Shown: positions 21,966 through 34,275, counted from the stretch's first letter. The stretch is 64,000 bases of DNA from Epiperipatus broadwayi (GCA_028023455.1 JAQFVV010012405.1:7915291-7979290), one strand, 5' to 3'. The notes: generated from the letters alone by a model not told the origin. Program-made: numbers and translations.

Positions 21966-23906
21966 GGTATGTGAAGAGTGCCTATATTTATTTAATGATA
22001 TAAATGTTTAATTTTTATTGGGCCAGCATTTATTTTTAAAAAAAAACAAGAAGAGATTATGATTTTTTAAAGTTGTTTATCAATTAATCAAAAAACAACA
22101 GGGATAAGATCTTTAAAAAAACAAGAAGGAATTAGGATGTTTAACTTTGAAAAATAATGTTTATTTTTCAATTAGTACACAAATAGATGTTTTTTAAAAG
22201 GATAAACTTTCTTATAGATAGACAATCAATTGTTCATGCATGTAACTACAGAGAAGATTGATACCAAGGTTGTTTTTTGATAAAAGCAAAGAAATGTGTA
22301 GGCAGTAAGTTTAGGAGTTTAGTGATGATGATGTTCTGCAATCAGAAACCAGCTTGAAAGTCTGATTCATCATTCTTAAAAAAAAAAAAATATGTTTGCA
22401 GAGCAATATAATATTATAGTCTTTAAAAGAATCTCATTCCAAACTATTCCTAAATGCTGATTATTACTGACCCAAAATCAATTTCACTACAAAAAATGAA
22501 AAAGAAAAAAATGCTCCTACGAAAAACTTTCAAATAGCCTTATGTATTGAACAATCCAAAATAACCTGAAATAAAAATATTTTTAAACTGGATACATGGA
22601 GTTACAAAATGAAAAAGAGAATAAATAGATAAATTAATTAGTGAGAAATTTATAAGAAGAAAAATAAAACCAGTAGCCAAGAGGTTGAACAAACTACTCT
22701 TTGCAAAATATGACAGAAGGGTCACTCAACTAGATAAATACAAATGGAGCACTGAAAAAATCCATAGTAAAACAGCAATTTCTTGAAGATATTTTTTTAT
22801 TTGATTAAATTGCATGGGGGCATCATTTTAAAAAAAAATAGGGAAAAAATATGGTTCAAATTAAAATTGTCTTTTTCTTCTTGTGAAACATATTTTTATA
22901 GGGTTTTTATTATTGTAAGGGAATAACATCTAAATTATATATTAACTAATTAAGAAGAGTTAGAAGTTCATAATAATATGTACTGCATGAAATTCTTTAT
23001 GTATTGTATAGATAGGATTGATTATATGTTATTTTTGGAGTTTGTCACATTATATTTTATAGATCTTTTATTCTTTTATTTATCTGTTAATTTTTTTAAA
23101 ATAAAGGGAGAAATAATTTCCAAAGTTATTTTCAAAGTTAGTTTATTTTTTATCTATTTGTTTTGGGGAATTACCAATGTGTGAGAAGGATTTCTTCATA
23201 TAGCTGTGCTTTAAGGGATTTGTACAACATCCCAATGAAATTATTTAATAATAGACTGAATTAAGCATGTGTATTTATCTTGTTCATAGATTCTAGGGCC
23301 CTTACAATCTCAAAGCTAGTTCAAAAACAATAGTATTTGCAATATAAATGTGAAAATAAATATGAAATGTGTGAATGTCCAGATGATTCTTTATAGAATT
23401 GTTTAGATATTGGTATGATAATAAGTCAGATTTAAAGACCATTTATATCACTTTATGGATTTTATAATTATAATTACTTTATTGATGACAATTCCACGCA
23501 AGATACTGATGATCCAGAGCATTGATGATGATCAGTATTGATATCATAATCCCATAATTTTTCATATTATCACTGTAGATATTTTGGCATATAAATATGT
23601 GTAGATAAAATATTACTGACTGCATTTATTTTACACCCTGAGTTTGATCTTGACTAAATGATGATTAGCCTTGGATTTTACTGTATACTTTTTTAAGGCC
23701 AGTCACAAGGAATAACTTTTGCCTCTTGTTGAGTAATGAAGGTAATGCCATATTATAACTTATAATTACTTATAATGGCTTCTAATACTGATTTTTGCCC
23801 AATTTTCTATTCTCAGTAAATCTGTGTTGCTTTTGTAGACAAGTATTCTTCATTATATTCAGTGTTCTGATATTTTATTTCTACTATTTCTGTAGTATTT
23901 CAACAA
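21966..23906. other. AT-rich intergenic DNA
   Basis: No gene recognised. Short reading frames here are poly-Leu/Ile/Phe and look like composition effects. A short match to the 5.8-kb repeat lies near 23510-23550. Confidence 0.5.
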
Positions 23907-24033
<127 letters not shown>

Positions 24034-24150
24034 AATTGAAATAATATTTTTAACGGTTTACAAACAATTACGAACAATCTTTAAATCCGCAGAAGTACTT
24101 TCGGTTACTTTCTAACCTGCCTCAACTGCCAAACGTCATCAATTCAAATT

Positions 24151-25105
24151 CTACGAATCTCGTATTTTAATGTTAGAAGCTTGTCGATTTATTAAATGCA
24201 TTTTATTTCTGTTTATAAAAATTGCCTCTTTAATTTTTCTTTTACTATGGTTTCTCTCTTCATGAAGAATTTTCACATTTTCAAAATTAAATTTAAATTT
24301 ATATTTACATGTTTTTTCGCGATCAAAGAAAACTGAAGAAGATATTAAATCATCATTATTTTTATTTTTTACATGCTTATATAACAATTCATGTTCCTTC
24401 AATCTTTTCTCAATGCTGCACCTAGATTCACCTATATATGATAGCATACAATCACAAAAAATTTGATATATGACATTACTTTTTTGCTTGACAGGTATGA
24501 CATCCTTAGAATTATTAACTAATTTATTAATATTGTTTGGAACGTAGAATGAAACATTAAATACATTCTTATATAAATCCTTAAAAAATTTTACTTGTGG
24601 ATTTGAAATAAATGGAATAGATATCCATTTTTTATTATTAATCTTCATTTCTTTTAAATTATAATAATTTTTTTTTAAATTGACATAAAGTATTGTTTAT
24701 TTGTTCCATTTTATAACCAACATCAAGCATTTCCTTGGCAAATATCTCAATATTTTTCAATTTATCACTTTGGTAATGACATAATTTTTCATTCCGAAAC
24801 AACAAAGATTTAAAACTTGCCATCTTATACATCATTGGTACTTTTGATTTACAATTTATATATCCGCTTTTTTGCAGTGGCTTAATTATTAGTTTATAAT
24901 TTAATATACTGTTATCTCTTGTGATCATTAAATCTAAATAGTTAATCTTATTGTCCTGTTCTTTTTATTATATTATATTTAATATTTTCATGGTTATATG
25001 ATGTAAATAAAATAGTTTTTGGGTTAACTTGTATGTTAGTTTTCATTAATTCCTGTTTTGATGGAATAGTATCCACCATTACCAAGTTTAACTTTTCAAA
25101 GAAAA
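24151..25105 (-). pseudogene. Penelope-like element: RT C-terminal part and GIY-YIG endonuclease
   Basis: On the minus strand, an RT portion (25085-24930: ELMKTNIQVNPKTILFTSY; then 24928-24659: MYKMASFKSLLFRNEKLC, a post-RT segment) is followed across a small break by 24648-24151 with KKWISIPFISN, then VIYQIFCDCMLSYIGESR and EKRLKEHE, the GIY-YIG endonuclease core with C-x-C, YIG, Arg and His/Glu positions. The C-terminal KRKIKEAIFI is the usual PLE tail. It is the best PLE copy here: the endonuclease ORF is open for 165 codons. The RT catalytic core is missing. Confidence 0.85.
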
Positions 25106-25133
25106 ACCATTAGATCTCAAATAAAAAAAAATA

Positions 25134-25290
25134 AGCAAAACTCTCTCCATACAGTAATGCCATTCAAAGCAAGACAGAGTAATCAAAGAATGCTAGAAGG
25201 CTTGTGCATAAAATCCCTATCTAGTGCCTACTCATCCAATATCCCCAAACTAGTTTCTGGTTTATGACCTTTGTCAGTGAGGAGCTTTGA
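25134..25290 (-). mobile_element. Foldback family, copy M2 (single arm)
   Basis: Matches the left arm of M1 (agcaaaactctctccatacag through ccccaaactagtttctgg). The minus-strand ribozyme region has CTGACAA in place of CTGANGA, so the core is broken, but stem II is GGT/ACC where M4 has GGC, a compensatory change. The second arm is lost. Confidence 0.7.
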
Positions 25291-25517
25291 ATCTCACCTA
25301 GATCTTAGGATCTAATGCAACCCTTCAGCAGCCACCTTTTATCTCTACATAACTACAAAACTATGAGAATAAAATTGAAAACACATAAATATTTTAAATC
25401 TAAGCTCAATAACTTATATAGACATATGGGTCTGAACTCAATTCAGCATCCATACATTTTGGTGTCTTTTGTTCTTTAATAATTATAGTCACCATCTTCC
25501 TATTAGGCAGGATTGGT

Positions 25518-25722
25518 ATTAAAGCTTTAAACATCACATAATCACTATTTCCCAAGCTTGTTCATAACTGTTGTTAAAATAGGCAAAACTCTCTCCACAC
25601 TGTAGTGCTATTCAAAGCAAGACAGAGTAATCAATGGATGCCAAAAGGCTTGTGCATAAAATCTCTATCTAGTGTCTACTCATTCAATAACTCCAAACTA
25701 ATGATCATGTGATGTTTAAAGG
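25518..25722. mobile_element. Foldback family, copy M3 (short)
   Basis: Left terminus TTTAAACATCACATAATCAC and right terminus GATCATGTGATGTTTAAA form a terminal inverted repeat. The middle is one arm of the family. It is an internally deleted copy that shows the outer ends of the element best. Confidence 0.7.
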
Positions 25723-25892
25723 TTTAGATCTCAATAGTAATGAGATCGAGTGTGAAGTAAAAATGAGATTGAGTGTGAAGTAGTTGATCATTCAGGACGT
25801 GTGAATTAACAAAATGTTTATCTTCTTCAGTTTCACCATTAATCGTTTTCAAGTTTACATTACAAGACAGAGAGATGATAAAATAAGTAATC

Positions 25893-26141
25893 ACCATAGG
25901 ATTTTTCTTTGAAAAGTTAACCCTATCAATGGCAAATGCTAATTTATTAAAACGCTGGGAAGCAATCAAATCTAATACACGGCTTAACCCAAAAACTGTT
26001 TTACATATAGCTACTGGTCCATTTGAAATATTTACAAAAGAAAAACATGGTATTTTATGGGGTAGATTTATTTATAACATTAATGTCCTAGTACTCTTTC
26101 AGCACAAATGTTCTATTAATTACAGTCAAGATAAAAAATAA
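25893..26141 (+). pseudogene. Penelope-like RT fragment in opposite orientation
   Basis: Plus-strand FFFEKL, then LNPKTVLHI (in 25929-26141), aligns with the minus-strand PLE at 25.0-25.1 kb (INPKTIL-type block), and the DNA shows an inverted match of about 22 bp (acttttcaaagaaaaa against its complement). So two PLE fragments lie head to head with about 790 bp between. The part after residue ~40 is not recognised. Confidence 0.5.
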
Positions 26142-27343
26142 TATTATTAAATTCATACATTCACATTTATTCAATACATTTCAATATAAAATTATAGTAT
26201 TAATGAATATGCTGTGCAATTTTTCACTACTTCTCTAGTTTCACCATAACATTTGAATTACTATATTTGATGGTATATACTATCTTCACATGTTCCATTA
26301 TATTCAATTTGTTTTTAAAGTTATCAGTTAAGATCAATCAAAGATTGAAACTACACGTATAGAGCTAAAAATAAATTTGATTAGTAATACTATTTTTACT
26401 AATATTCTTTTGAAAGATATGAATTTTTAAAGAGAATTCAGATGCAGATATTACAACTAGTCAATGTATTCTTTAACCACATGCAGATAGTTCATAAACT
26501 AAAAAATATTTGACAAAAAAAAATGAATCCATACAAATGTATTTATTAGAGGCAAAAGACTAACACTTGCCAAATTTAACATCCAGATTATAAGCTATAT
26601 ATATTCAGAGTTGAATTATCAGGTTTTATTATGTAATTATTATGCAATGAATTATGTAAGATTAATAAAATGTTTAATGTTTTAAGATGAATGAAGTGCT
26701 TTTTACATGGTTAATGCTACTACTCATTACAACATAGCAGAAAACTTGTGGAGGAATAATTTTCTGGTCATTGGATAAAATATCAAGAGCTAATGAAATC
26801 TTAATAGCAAGTCTAAATCCCAAATCTTTAGATTTTTACCTCAGATTATGTGAAAGTACTTATTTAAGTAGAAAAATATTAAAATGTTAATTTATAAAAC
26901 ATTGTTAAAGCACAAACATCATTAATCCATAAACTGACATACAGAGACAATAATGGTTGTTACATTGAGTAAGTTTTGCAAATAAAAATGATTGTTTTGA
27001 TTTTTAAAATTTTTACTCTATGATTCTGGACTTATGAGATACTTGTACATATAATAAGTAGCACTTTAATTGTAATAAGTCTAGGAACTGATAAAAAATA
27101 TCACAATGTAATTCACCAGCATACAAAAGCTTTTGGCAGATGGTTGAATGTTATAGTAATATAAAATAAATAATTAACTTTAACAAAGTCAGTACTAAGA
27201 GATTTACATCTACTTCTAGAATTATTGCATATTAAAATTTCATTATGTAATTATGTTTTTATATATTTGCAATGAATGGAAAATCTACCAGAACATTAAA
27301 GTAATACTTTGAAATCCTACATTAAAACATTACAAGATCACCA
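26142..27343. other. AT-rich intergenic DNA
   Basis: No coding or repeat I can support. Confidence 0.5.
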
Positions 27344-27660
27344 TTTTCTATGCTTACACAAGTTGTTAAAACAGTAGCAAGCTGTCCATACAGTAATGCC
27401 ATCTTGTGTAAGCCTTAGTAATCAATGGATGCAAAAAAAAGTTTGTGCATAAAATCCCCATCTAATGCCTACTTATCCACATCCAAGGCTCCTCACTGAT
27501 GAAGGCCATAAGCTAAAAACTTGTTTATGAATATTGGATAGGTAGGCAATAGATAAAGATGTTATGGACAAACCTTCTTGCATTCATTGATTACTAAGCA
27601 CTGGATGACACTACTATGTGGAGGGTTTGCTACTGTTAGATTCTACATTGTGAAGATTAT
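27344..27660. mobile_element. Foldback family, copy M4
   Basis: Both arms are present but diverged (gtgcataaaatccccatcta and its inverted partner). At the tip, TCCTCA and CTGATGA (27496-27502) are intact and stem II is GGC/GC, but GAAA has become AAAA and the stem I partner is lost, so the ribozyme is dead. Confidence 0.75.
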
Positions 27661-29021
27661 TTAAAATCAAATAAACTCAAGTAATAAAACATCTCCATGA
27701 AGTGATGTTGAAGGTGGTGACCATAATTGTTTGTACTTGCCATTGTAAGAAAAAATCAAAAAATAGTCAAAATTGATATTGGTATATTTTCATTTACTAA
27801 AGGTAGTTGGATGCTGATAGGAGATTTACACCAGTTTCTATAATTATAACAACCAATCAAATATTTTAAATTTATGATGTAATCCTTGAAAAGCTTGTTA
27901 AATCAAAATCTATTGATCAGCATAAAAATGTTGTAGACCAATCTCTTTTTATATAATGGAAATGACATCTATTAATCAAATGAACTGAGGCTCAAAACAT
28001 CAGAACATCTGCACAGAAATGAGAATATGATTTTTCTATTTGTACATTTTAATTATGAATTAGTAACAAGATTTTGAAAAATGTAATGTAAAATTTTTTA
28101 TTGGTTATAAATATATCTCAAGCATATTACTCAATTTGGGACACATATACATATATTATTAAAGTAAAAAAGCTTCATAAGGAAAAAATGTAAAAATATA
28201 TTTTAGATCAATTTATATTTGTCATCAAATGTTGTTAATATCAAAGTCATAGTGAAATATTGATCAAATCATACCAATTATCATCTGGATACTGGATGTA
28301 AATTATATTTTCAACATATCTGCAACAACTGTTTGAGTGATCTCCAGTATCCGGATAAGAATAAATATAATTACAATCAAAATATCAGAACTTTGATACT
28401 AACACCAAGCAATCAAATATAATAACGATCCCAATATATATATAAAATGTCAATAAGCATTTCTCCACTTGAGATAGAACGGAAATTATTAGTGTCTCAT
28501 ATACACAGACATATCTTTTATACTGTAATTTTTTTATTGACTTTTTGAATTTAATGAAAAAAGTTTATACTATCATTTTGTGTTTTTTTTTTATTCTAAA
28601 TATGTATAGTGCATTTTTTAAAAAAAAAAAAGTAATAAGAGAAATTTGCTTTTGAAATAAGTTTTTATCTTGACACCTTTTTAATCTTGATTTCATTGGC
28701 TTTACAATATTTTTTACAAAATCTTTAAAACATTTTTGTTAATTTAATATATAAATAAAAATACCAGTATACTTAATAATCATATGATTAACTTCTATTT
28801 CAAATTTTAAAAAATATTTTTGATATAAATTATAAATATTTTATATATATGTAAATTGACATATTTCACTATTTTTTTTTTTTTTTAGGAAATGTATAAA
28901 TTACAAATTTATAACATTAAAAAAATTCAGTAAATCTACTACTATATATATTTGTCTATCTATATGATTTATTCAGATCAATATTTAAAAATCAACATTT
29001 AATTTTAAAAAAAAATCTTAC
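27661..29021. other. AT-rich DNA, probably intron or intergenic
   Basis: A pair of words tatccagatgataatt-like and atctccagtatccgga-like near 28280-28350 form a loose inverted repeat. Otherwise there is no feature. It lies 3' (minus strand) of the candidate exon at 29.0 kb and could be its intron. Confidence 0.4.
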
Positions 29022-29192
29022 CCCTTTTAAGTCTTCTGTCAGCTGTTAGCTGAAATTTTCCTTTACCATTTAATGAATCAATGGAAAGTAAAATTTGTTC
29101 CACTTTTTCTCGCTTTAAAATCCGAATATCTTTTAAAATTATAAAAAATTCATCTTTTTCGAGTATTGCTAATCCAATTTTTTCTGAAAGAC
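29022..29192 (-). CDS. Candidate internal coding exon of an unidentified host gene
   Basis: On the minus strand, a T-rich stretch ending TTTTTAG precedes the segment (acceptor AG at 29194-29193), and AAAAGGG followed by GTAAGA (donor GT at 29021-29020) ends it. The exon is 171 bp, phase 1 at both ends, so it could be skipped without a frame change. It is open and encodes LSEKIGLAILEKDEFFIILK at its start and FQLTADRRLKRG at its end: charged, amphipathic, soluble-looking, and richer in Glu/Lys/Asp and less in Asn/Phe/Tyr runs than chance frames nearby. I do not recognise the family. It matches no element seen in this window. The upstream exon at 44.2 kb (same strand) ends in phase 0, so it cannot join directly. 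Confidence 0.5.
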
Positions 29193-30296
29193 CTAAAAAC
29201 ATAATAATAATATACATAGCTATTAGATAATGTTTCAGAGAAAATCAAAATTCTACTTTTTAAAAAGACAAATTGATTATATATATATACCATGGGTATG
29301 GTTCAAGTTGCATTATGGGTATTACAGTTAATTTTTTTTTAATATAAAAACCAATTTTTTCTATTATTTTTTAAAATAATTATAAACATTGAATCATTAA
29401 AATATTACTAAAAAATTAGATTTTAAAGTAAGAATAATTCAAATATTTTTTTAAGGATGTAAATTAAATTTATACAACTAAAAACTTGAAGGAAAATATT
29501 TCTCTGTACCATGAATATAATATTTTTTTCCTTTGTAATTAGAAAAAAGACAAATTTTATTTCATTATTATTTCATTTTTACATGCGATCATATTTATTC
29601 ACTTAGCTTGAACAAATAATCAATATCTCTTTTATGTTAAAAGGTCAGATCTACCAATTTTCATCCGAAACCTTAGAAACTGTGTCTTTTAAAATTATTT
29701 AGAAAGGCCTCATAGTATAGAAAAAAAAATCTATGAGCATAACAAGCCTATGATTTTGAATTTGAATCCAGGCTGCATAAAATTCTTTTCAATATACTTA
29801 GAAAATTTTTCAGATGGTTGATGCATAGACAACCTAGCTAATTATCCAACATTATTGGTAAATGGGTATTTGACTATTCTTAATAGAGGATAAAATAAGA
29901 ATGGAAACCTGCTAAAACCATTACCATCTAGTAATTGTCAAACCTCATGAATTGGTAAGCCTCGTGAGTTCTACTTTTTTTTTTACTATACCTCTATGAG
30001 AAATCCTAGGAAGAAGTATTTTCCTTGCAGTGGGCTAATTATCCCAAAAGTCTATTTCTAATTATTTGAAATGATCTACTGAAGATATCAATGGATAATG
30101 ATAGGGAAAAACAATTTTAAAATTATATTAAGTAATAAATCAATACTAATATATTAAAGCGCTAAGTATAGAAATAAATAGAATAATATAAATATATTGA
30201 ATTTTAGTGTGGAGATATTACCGTAAAATATCTTACCTTATTACATATATAAACCATACATTTAGTTATTTAATAGTTACATTAAGATGTAATTAA
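29193..30296. other. AT-rich DNA with a weak tRNA-like element
   Basis: Around 29706-29775 a ggcctcatagtatag/atttgaatccaggc pair resembles A and B boxes, followed by a body with acctagctaattat that recurs near 48590. It is possibly a third, old SINE type. No gene. Confidence 0.35.
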
Positions 30297-30700
30297 AGGG
30301 ATTTGACTACAGACTTTTAGGCTTCCTTCAGCTATTCATACGATCTTATATAACTAATACACATGATCACACACATGAGAAAAAGATAAATAATCTCTAA
30401 TACACACCTTTCCATCATCGGATTTTCAATGGTATAGATGGCTGAAGAGTTGGATAGTGGAGAAAATTGAAGTATGTCCATTAAAATTTGAGCATTTACT
30501 ATCTTAATATAAACTGAGCACTGATTGTATATATGTGTGGGAGATGATGACCTGGACCAACTGATGAGGACTGTTTCAGCATGAAATGTGTATATTGGAG
30601 GTCATTTATATTTTTCACATGTGTGTCGTCATGTGTATCAATTATATAAAATGGAGTGGATATCTGAAGGAGTTTGAAAGTCACAACTTAAAATTTGGTA
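30297..30700 (+). repeat. Hammerhead-bearing repeat with an inverted partial copy on its left
   Basis: The forward copy runs from about 30413 (ccatcatcggattttcaatg) to 30690 (ggagtttgaaagtc). A reverse-orientation piece (30297-30412) precedes it, so this locus is again a partial foldback. Confidence 0.75.
30541..30612 (+). ncRNA. Type I hammerhead ribozyme motif
   Basis: CCAA, CTGATGA (30561-30567), GAAA (30583-30586), short stem III, TA, TTGG (30595-30598); outer stem ATGAT with GTCAT (one wobble). Core residues are intact; stem II is weakened (CTG/CAG pairs remain, outer pairs mismatched). Confidence 0.55.
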
Positions 30701-30789
30701 TTTACAATATATTAGTATTGATTTGCTACAAATTTGGCTTTAATTCTGCTCATCCCTCCGTATATTTAAATATACATATTAATGTCGTA

Positions 30790-31145
30790 TATATGAGAGG
30801 TCAAAGTAACTTAAGGTCAACATGGGTATGACAACAATATTGGTGTCAATAAGGATTTGAACATTCCATCATCAGATTTTCAATAGTATGGATGGCTGAA
30901 GAGTTGGAGAACGGAGAAGATTGAAGTCTGTCCATTAAAATTTGAAGATTTGCTATCTCGGGCACTGATTGTATATATGTGTGGAAGATGATAATCTGAA
31001 CCAATTTACAAATACTGGTTCAGCATGAAATGTGAATATTGAAGATCATTTTTCTTTTTCACATATGCGTGGTCATGTGTATCGGCTATATAAAGTGGAG
31101 TAATTAGCTGAAGGAAGGTTGAAGGTCTGTATTCAAATCCCTTTG
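30790..31145 (+). repeat. Hammerhead-bearing repeat, core mutated
   Basis: A full-length copy (gaggtcaaagtaacttaagg to ttcaaatccctttg). The core reads TTTACAA where CTGATGA is expected, so the ribozyme is dead while the flanks remain alignable. Confidence 0.75.
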
Positions 31146-31164
31146 AATTATATTATTTAATTAT

Positions 31165-31545
31165 AAAAAAGTTGAATGAGAATGAATCATGCTTAGTATT
31201 AATAGATTATAGAAATTATTCCCACAGTGATTAAAGCTTTATAACAAGATAAAAGTATTTATCAGAATGGAACAGCTGTGATTACTATCAGAATGAAACA
31301 GCTGCTATTAGATTACATGGTGACACTAACAAGATCAGCAGTATAACAGTTTTACAAGAAGTATTATGTTGATTAAAATGAAAAACTAAAAAAAGTAAAA
31401 ATACACGGAATTTATTTAAGTCAATCAGATTTTTCAGACGCTCTGCTTGTTTTACAGATAATGCTTCAGAATATCAGAAAATGTAAAAGTTATTAGATAA
31501 AAGTAAGGAAGCAAGATTAAAAATAAATTCTAAATGTAACTAAAG
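31165..31545 (+). mobile_element. RTE RT-core fragment, degenerate
   Basis: Encodes, with breaks, AAIRLHGDTNKI (compare ATIRLHNDSGKI in the 50-kb copy), SSITVLQEVLC, FTDNASEYQKM and KEARLKINSKCN. The block-B region GVRQGDSISPKLF is deleted. Confidence 0.7.
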
Positions 31546-31707
31546 TACATTCCTATATCTATTGTTTACCTGTTTATCAAATGAACGATATAGTAATTAT
31601 TGAACGGAAAAAAATTAAACATCTACATTTATTTTTGAATTTAAGGATATAAGTATATTAAATAAAATAAAACAATATATTTTGCGATAATAAAAAAGAC
31701 ACATGGC

Positions 31708-31815
31708 ATTATTGCTCAGAAGTTTATAAGAAGTTCAAGCCCTAAAATTCCTGGGGTACCCCCTTTCCCCAATTCCAAGGCAGAAGCTCTATCAACAATG
31801 CCAAACCAAGCAAGG
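31708..31815 (-). mobile_element. tRNA-derived SINE, first of a tandem pair
   Basis: Minus strand: head TTGGCATTGTTGATAGAGC (A box), tail GGGCTTGAACTTCTTATAAA with CTTCTGAGCAATAATG. The B box is degenerate. Confidence 0.65.
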
Positions 31816-31829
31816 TAAAAATGTATAAA

Positions 31830-31948
31830 CATTATTGGTCGGGAGTTCATAAGAAGCTTGAGCACCAGCCCTGTGAGCACCAAAATCAATCATAGAACCT
31901 TCTGGTTTCAAGTCATATCCTCTACCAACTAAACCAAACTGTGCAGGA
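31830..31948 (-). mobile_element. tRNA-derived SINE, second of a tandem pair
   Basis: Minus strand: GTTTGGTTTAGTTGGTAGAG (A box), tgaaaccagaaggttc-type B-box region, and the tail CTCAAGCTTCTTATGAACTC then CCGACCAATAAT. Only ~15 bases separate it from the other copy, in the same orientation. Confidence 0.65.
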
Positions 31949-32334
31949 GCAATAATAAAAAAAGAGAGTCCATGTATATTAGCTATCCAAGATTCATTTC
32001 AAATTAAGATCTCCTTTTTGGATATTCAATCAAGAATCTACAATCAAAAATTTACTGCATTAAAAATGTAACTTTTAGGATGTTTCAAACAAATTTATTT
32101 GTCCATATCCATCAATAAAAACAGCTTGATTTGATATTCCTATATTCAATTGAAGTCTGATTAAGAGATTCAAAACAATTCAGAGGCATTGCACTCAACA
32201 GCTTCATAAAAACAATTTATCAGACAAAAACACTCCAAGAACCACATTTTTGGTGATTGCCAACTCCGTGGTTGCAATGGTAGAAGTGAATGGCTTAATA
32301 AAATCACTGATGAATTTATCTCAAGTAAATTCTC
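31949..32334. other. AT-rich spacer
   Basis: Nothing recognised. Confidence 0.45.
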
Positions 32335-32525
32335 TTATTCTTCTCTTTTACCTTTTTTGCATATCTTCATATATTCATATATATCTTATATTACTTCTTT
32401 CATATACTTCAATGCAAACAAATTTTTTGATAAGCTCTGATGAAGACTGCTAGTCAGTCGAAACTGTAAGGAAAATAAAAAAGTTTTTTTAAGAAAATTT
32501 GTTTGCATTGAAAGAAGTATTATAA
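32335..32525 (+). mobile_element. Palindromic element with CTGATGA-hairpin-GAAAC motif, copy 1
   Basis: Arms atacttcaatgcaaacaaat (32404 on) and its complement ending 32520. Between them lie GCTCTGATGAAGACTG, a 5-base loop and CAGTCGAAAC (CTGATGA 32437-32443, perfect 5-bp stem II, GAAA 32460-32463). The upstream part shares ttttgcatatcttcatat with the 58.6-kb copy (there reversed). Hammerhead stems I and III are not evident. Confidence 0.6.
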
Positions 32526-33261
32526 AAAATATATATATGAATTTACCTTCTGATTAAAATCTCTAAATGTTTCTACTAAATAAATAAATAACTGTAAATT
32601 TATAAATATGGACATTTTATTTTTTGTTGACTTCAGTCTTATGGTGTCAAGTTCCACAGGGATTTTTTTTCTTCTGACATGTGTCTCAATTTAATGCTTT
32701 TATTAGACTGTTGTGATTGGTTTTGTTTTTGGAATTTTATTGGAGGTAACACTTGATATTTTATTTATTTAAACACATTTAGCTTCTTTTTTTTTTTTAT
32801 ATTTAATACTTATATCATATTTTATTGCATAAATTATTTTTTACTTACTTTTTTAATACGAATTAATCAAAATATAAGCATGTAATAGAATTAAGTTTCT
32901 GCAAGCAAAATTTAAATAAATTCTGGAATTGGATCTTGACACTGTAAAACTGGACTTGATAAAAAAATATCAGTAATTAATTGATAAATGTAAAGACGTA
33001 GTGGTTTGTTAAATATATATCTCTTATTGTTCTTATTTCATATATATTTTGTATGATTATATTACTTTTTGCTTTGTTTTACTTGAAACACATTTTTATT
33101 GCAATATATTATTTTCTTTATTTAATATATACTTATTCGAAAATAAATGTAAAAATTCTATGTTTTATCAAACTTTTTTTCCATCAAGTATAAGGCATGT
33201 AGAACAGTGAAGAAAACAAGCTGTATACTATAAAAGCATTGACTAAACTAATATTTAGAAT
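32526..33261. other. AT-rich intergenic DNA
   Basis: Nothing recognised. Confidence 0.5.
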
Positions 33262-33375
33262 ACCTTGTGTGGTTTGGCACATTGGTAAACCATCAAACCT
33301 GGAATCAAGAGTTCCCAATATTGATTTTGATGCAGATTTGGCATTTGAACTTTTTTAAGAAATTCTGAGTGATAA
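33262..33375 (+). mobile_element. tRNA-derived SINE, first of three in tandem
   Basis: Head gtttggcacattggtaaacc, then a degenerate B-box region, tail tttgaacttttttaagaaat tctgagtga. Same family as the 14.9-kb copies. Confidence 0.65.
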
Positions 33376-33397
33376 AGCTATATGACTTTTTAACTTG

Positions 33398-33525
33398 ATG
33401 TGGTTGGGAACAGTTAGTAGACTGTCCAACTTGGAATGGGAAAATCCCAGTATTGATTCAGACTCATAGTTCTGGTGCCCGAACCTCTTTTAAACTCCCA
33501 AGCAATTAAACAGTATGTGTTTTTT
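33398..33525 (+). mobile_element. tRNA-derived SINE, second of three in tandem
   Basis: Head gtggttgggaacagttagtagac; B-box region cccagtattgattcagac; tail gcccgaacctcttttaaact then cccaagcaattaaa. Confidence 0.65.
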
Positions 33526-33529
33526 TGTC

Positions 33530-33650
33530 CTGCACAGTTTAGCATAGTTGGTAGAGCATTCATCTTGGGATCAGCAGGTTTCAGGATCAATTCTGCCACT
33601 CATAAGTCTGACACTCTAACTTTTTATAAACTGAAGAGCATTAAAACCAT
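33530..33650 (+). mobile_element. tRNA-derived SINE, third of three in tandem
   Basis: Head tttagcatagttggtagagc (good A box), B-box region ggtttcaggatcaattctgc (good), then tctgacactctaac and a tail with ttataaactgaagagcatt. The best-preserved promoter of the three. Confidence 0.7.
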
Positions 33651-33689
33651 ATGTTCAATATATTTTCTCAGAAGAAAATAAATATTGAT

Positions 33690-34275
33690 AATCACCAATT
33701 AAAAGTTGTTAACAACTATAAATACCTTGGTCAGATTCTTAATATATATAAAAACATAATGGATAAGAGTAAACATAGAATTAAATTTAGATCTTTTAAT
33801 AGAAATAATTAAATATTAAAAGGAAATATAATTGTGTGTTTGAAACATTTTTTAACAAATGAGTTTTACCAGTTCTTACATATAGATCAAAGATTTGGAC
33901 CCTTAATGGATGAGTAATACTGAAATTTTAAATCACCCAATAAAGAGTTGTGTGTTGAAAATAACAATAAGAGACTATCAAGGAAGAGAATAACCAGATG
34001 TCATTGATATCATTGAAAAAATTAAGACTGAAATGGAGCTGAATTGGACATATTAATAAAATGGATGATAATAGATAGACAATTGAAGCTTTAAACAGGT
34101 TCGCAAGGGATTGTAAAAGACTCAGAAAGAGACCATGTGAGATGGATGGATGAAATGAGAATGTTTGCTTAGAAGACATGGAGAAGAGAGCTACTGAATA
34201 TAAATATTGGAATAAACTTAGAGATATTTTAAGCTGTAATGGATTATCAATAATAATCATTATTATTATTTTTAT
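33690..34275 (+). mobile_element. Old RTE 3' copy
   Basis: Aligns through its length to the 18.2-kb RTE: ctataaataccttggtcaga, ttaccagttcttacatatag, gagatggatggatgaaatga, ending in taatggattatcaataataa. Many indels and no open frame. Confidence 0.8.
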
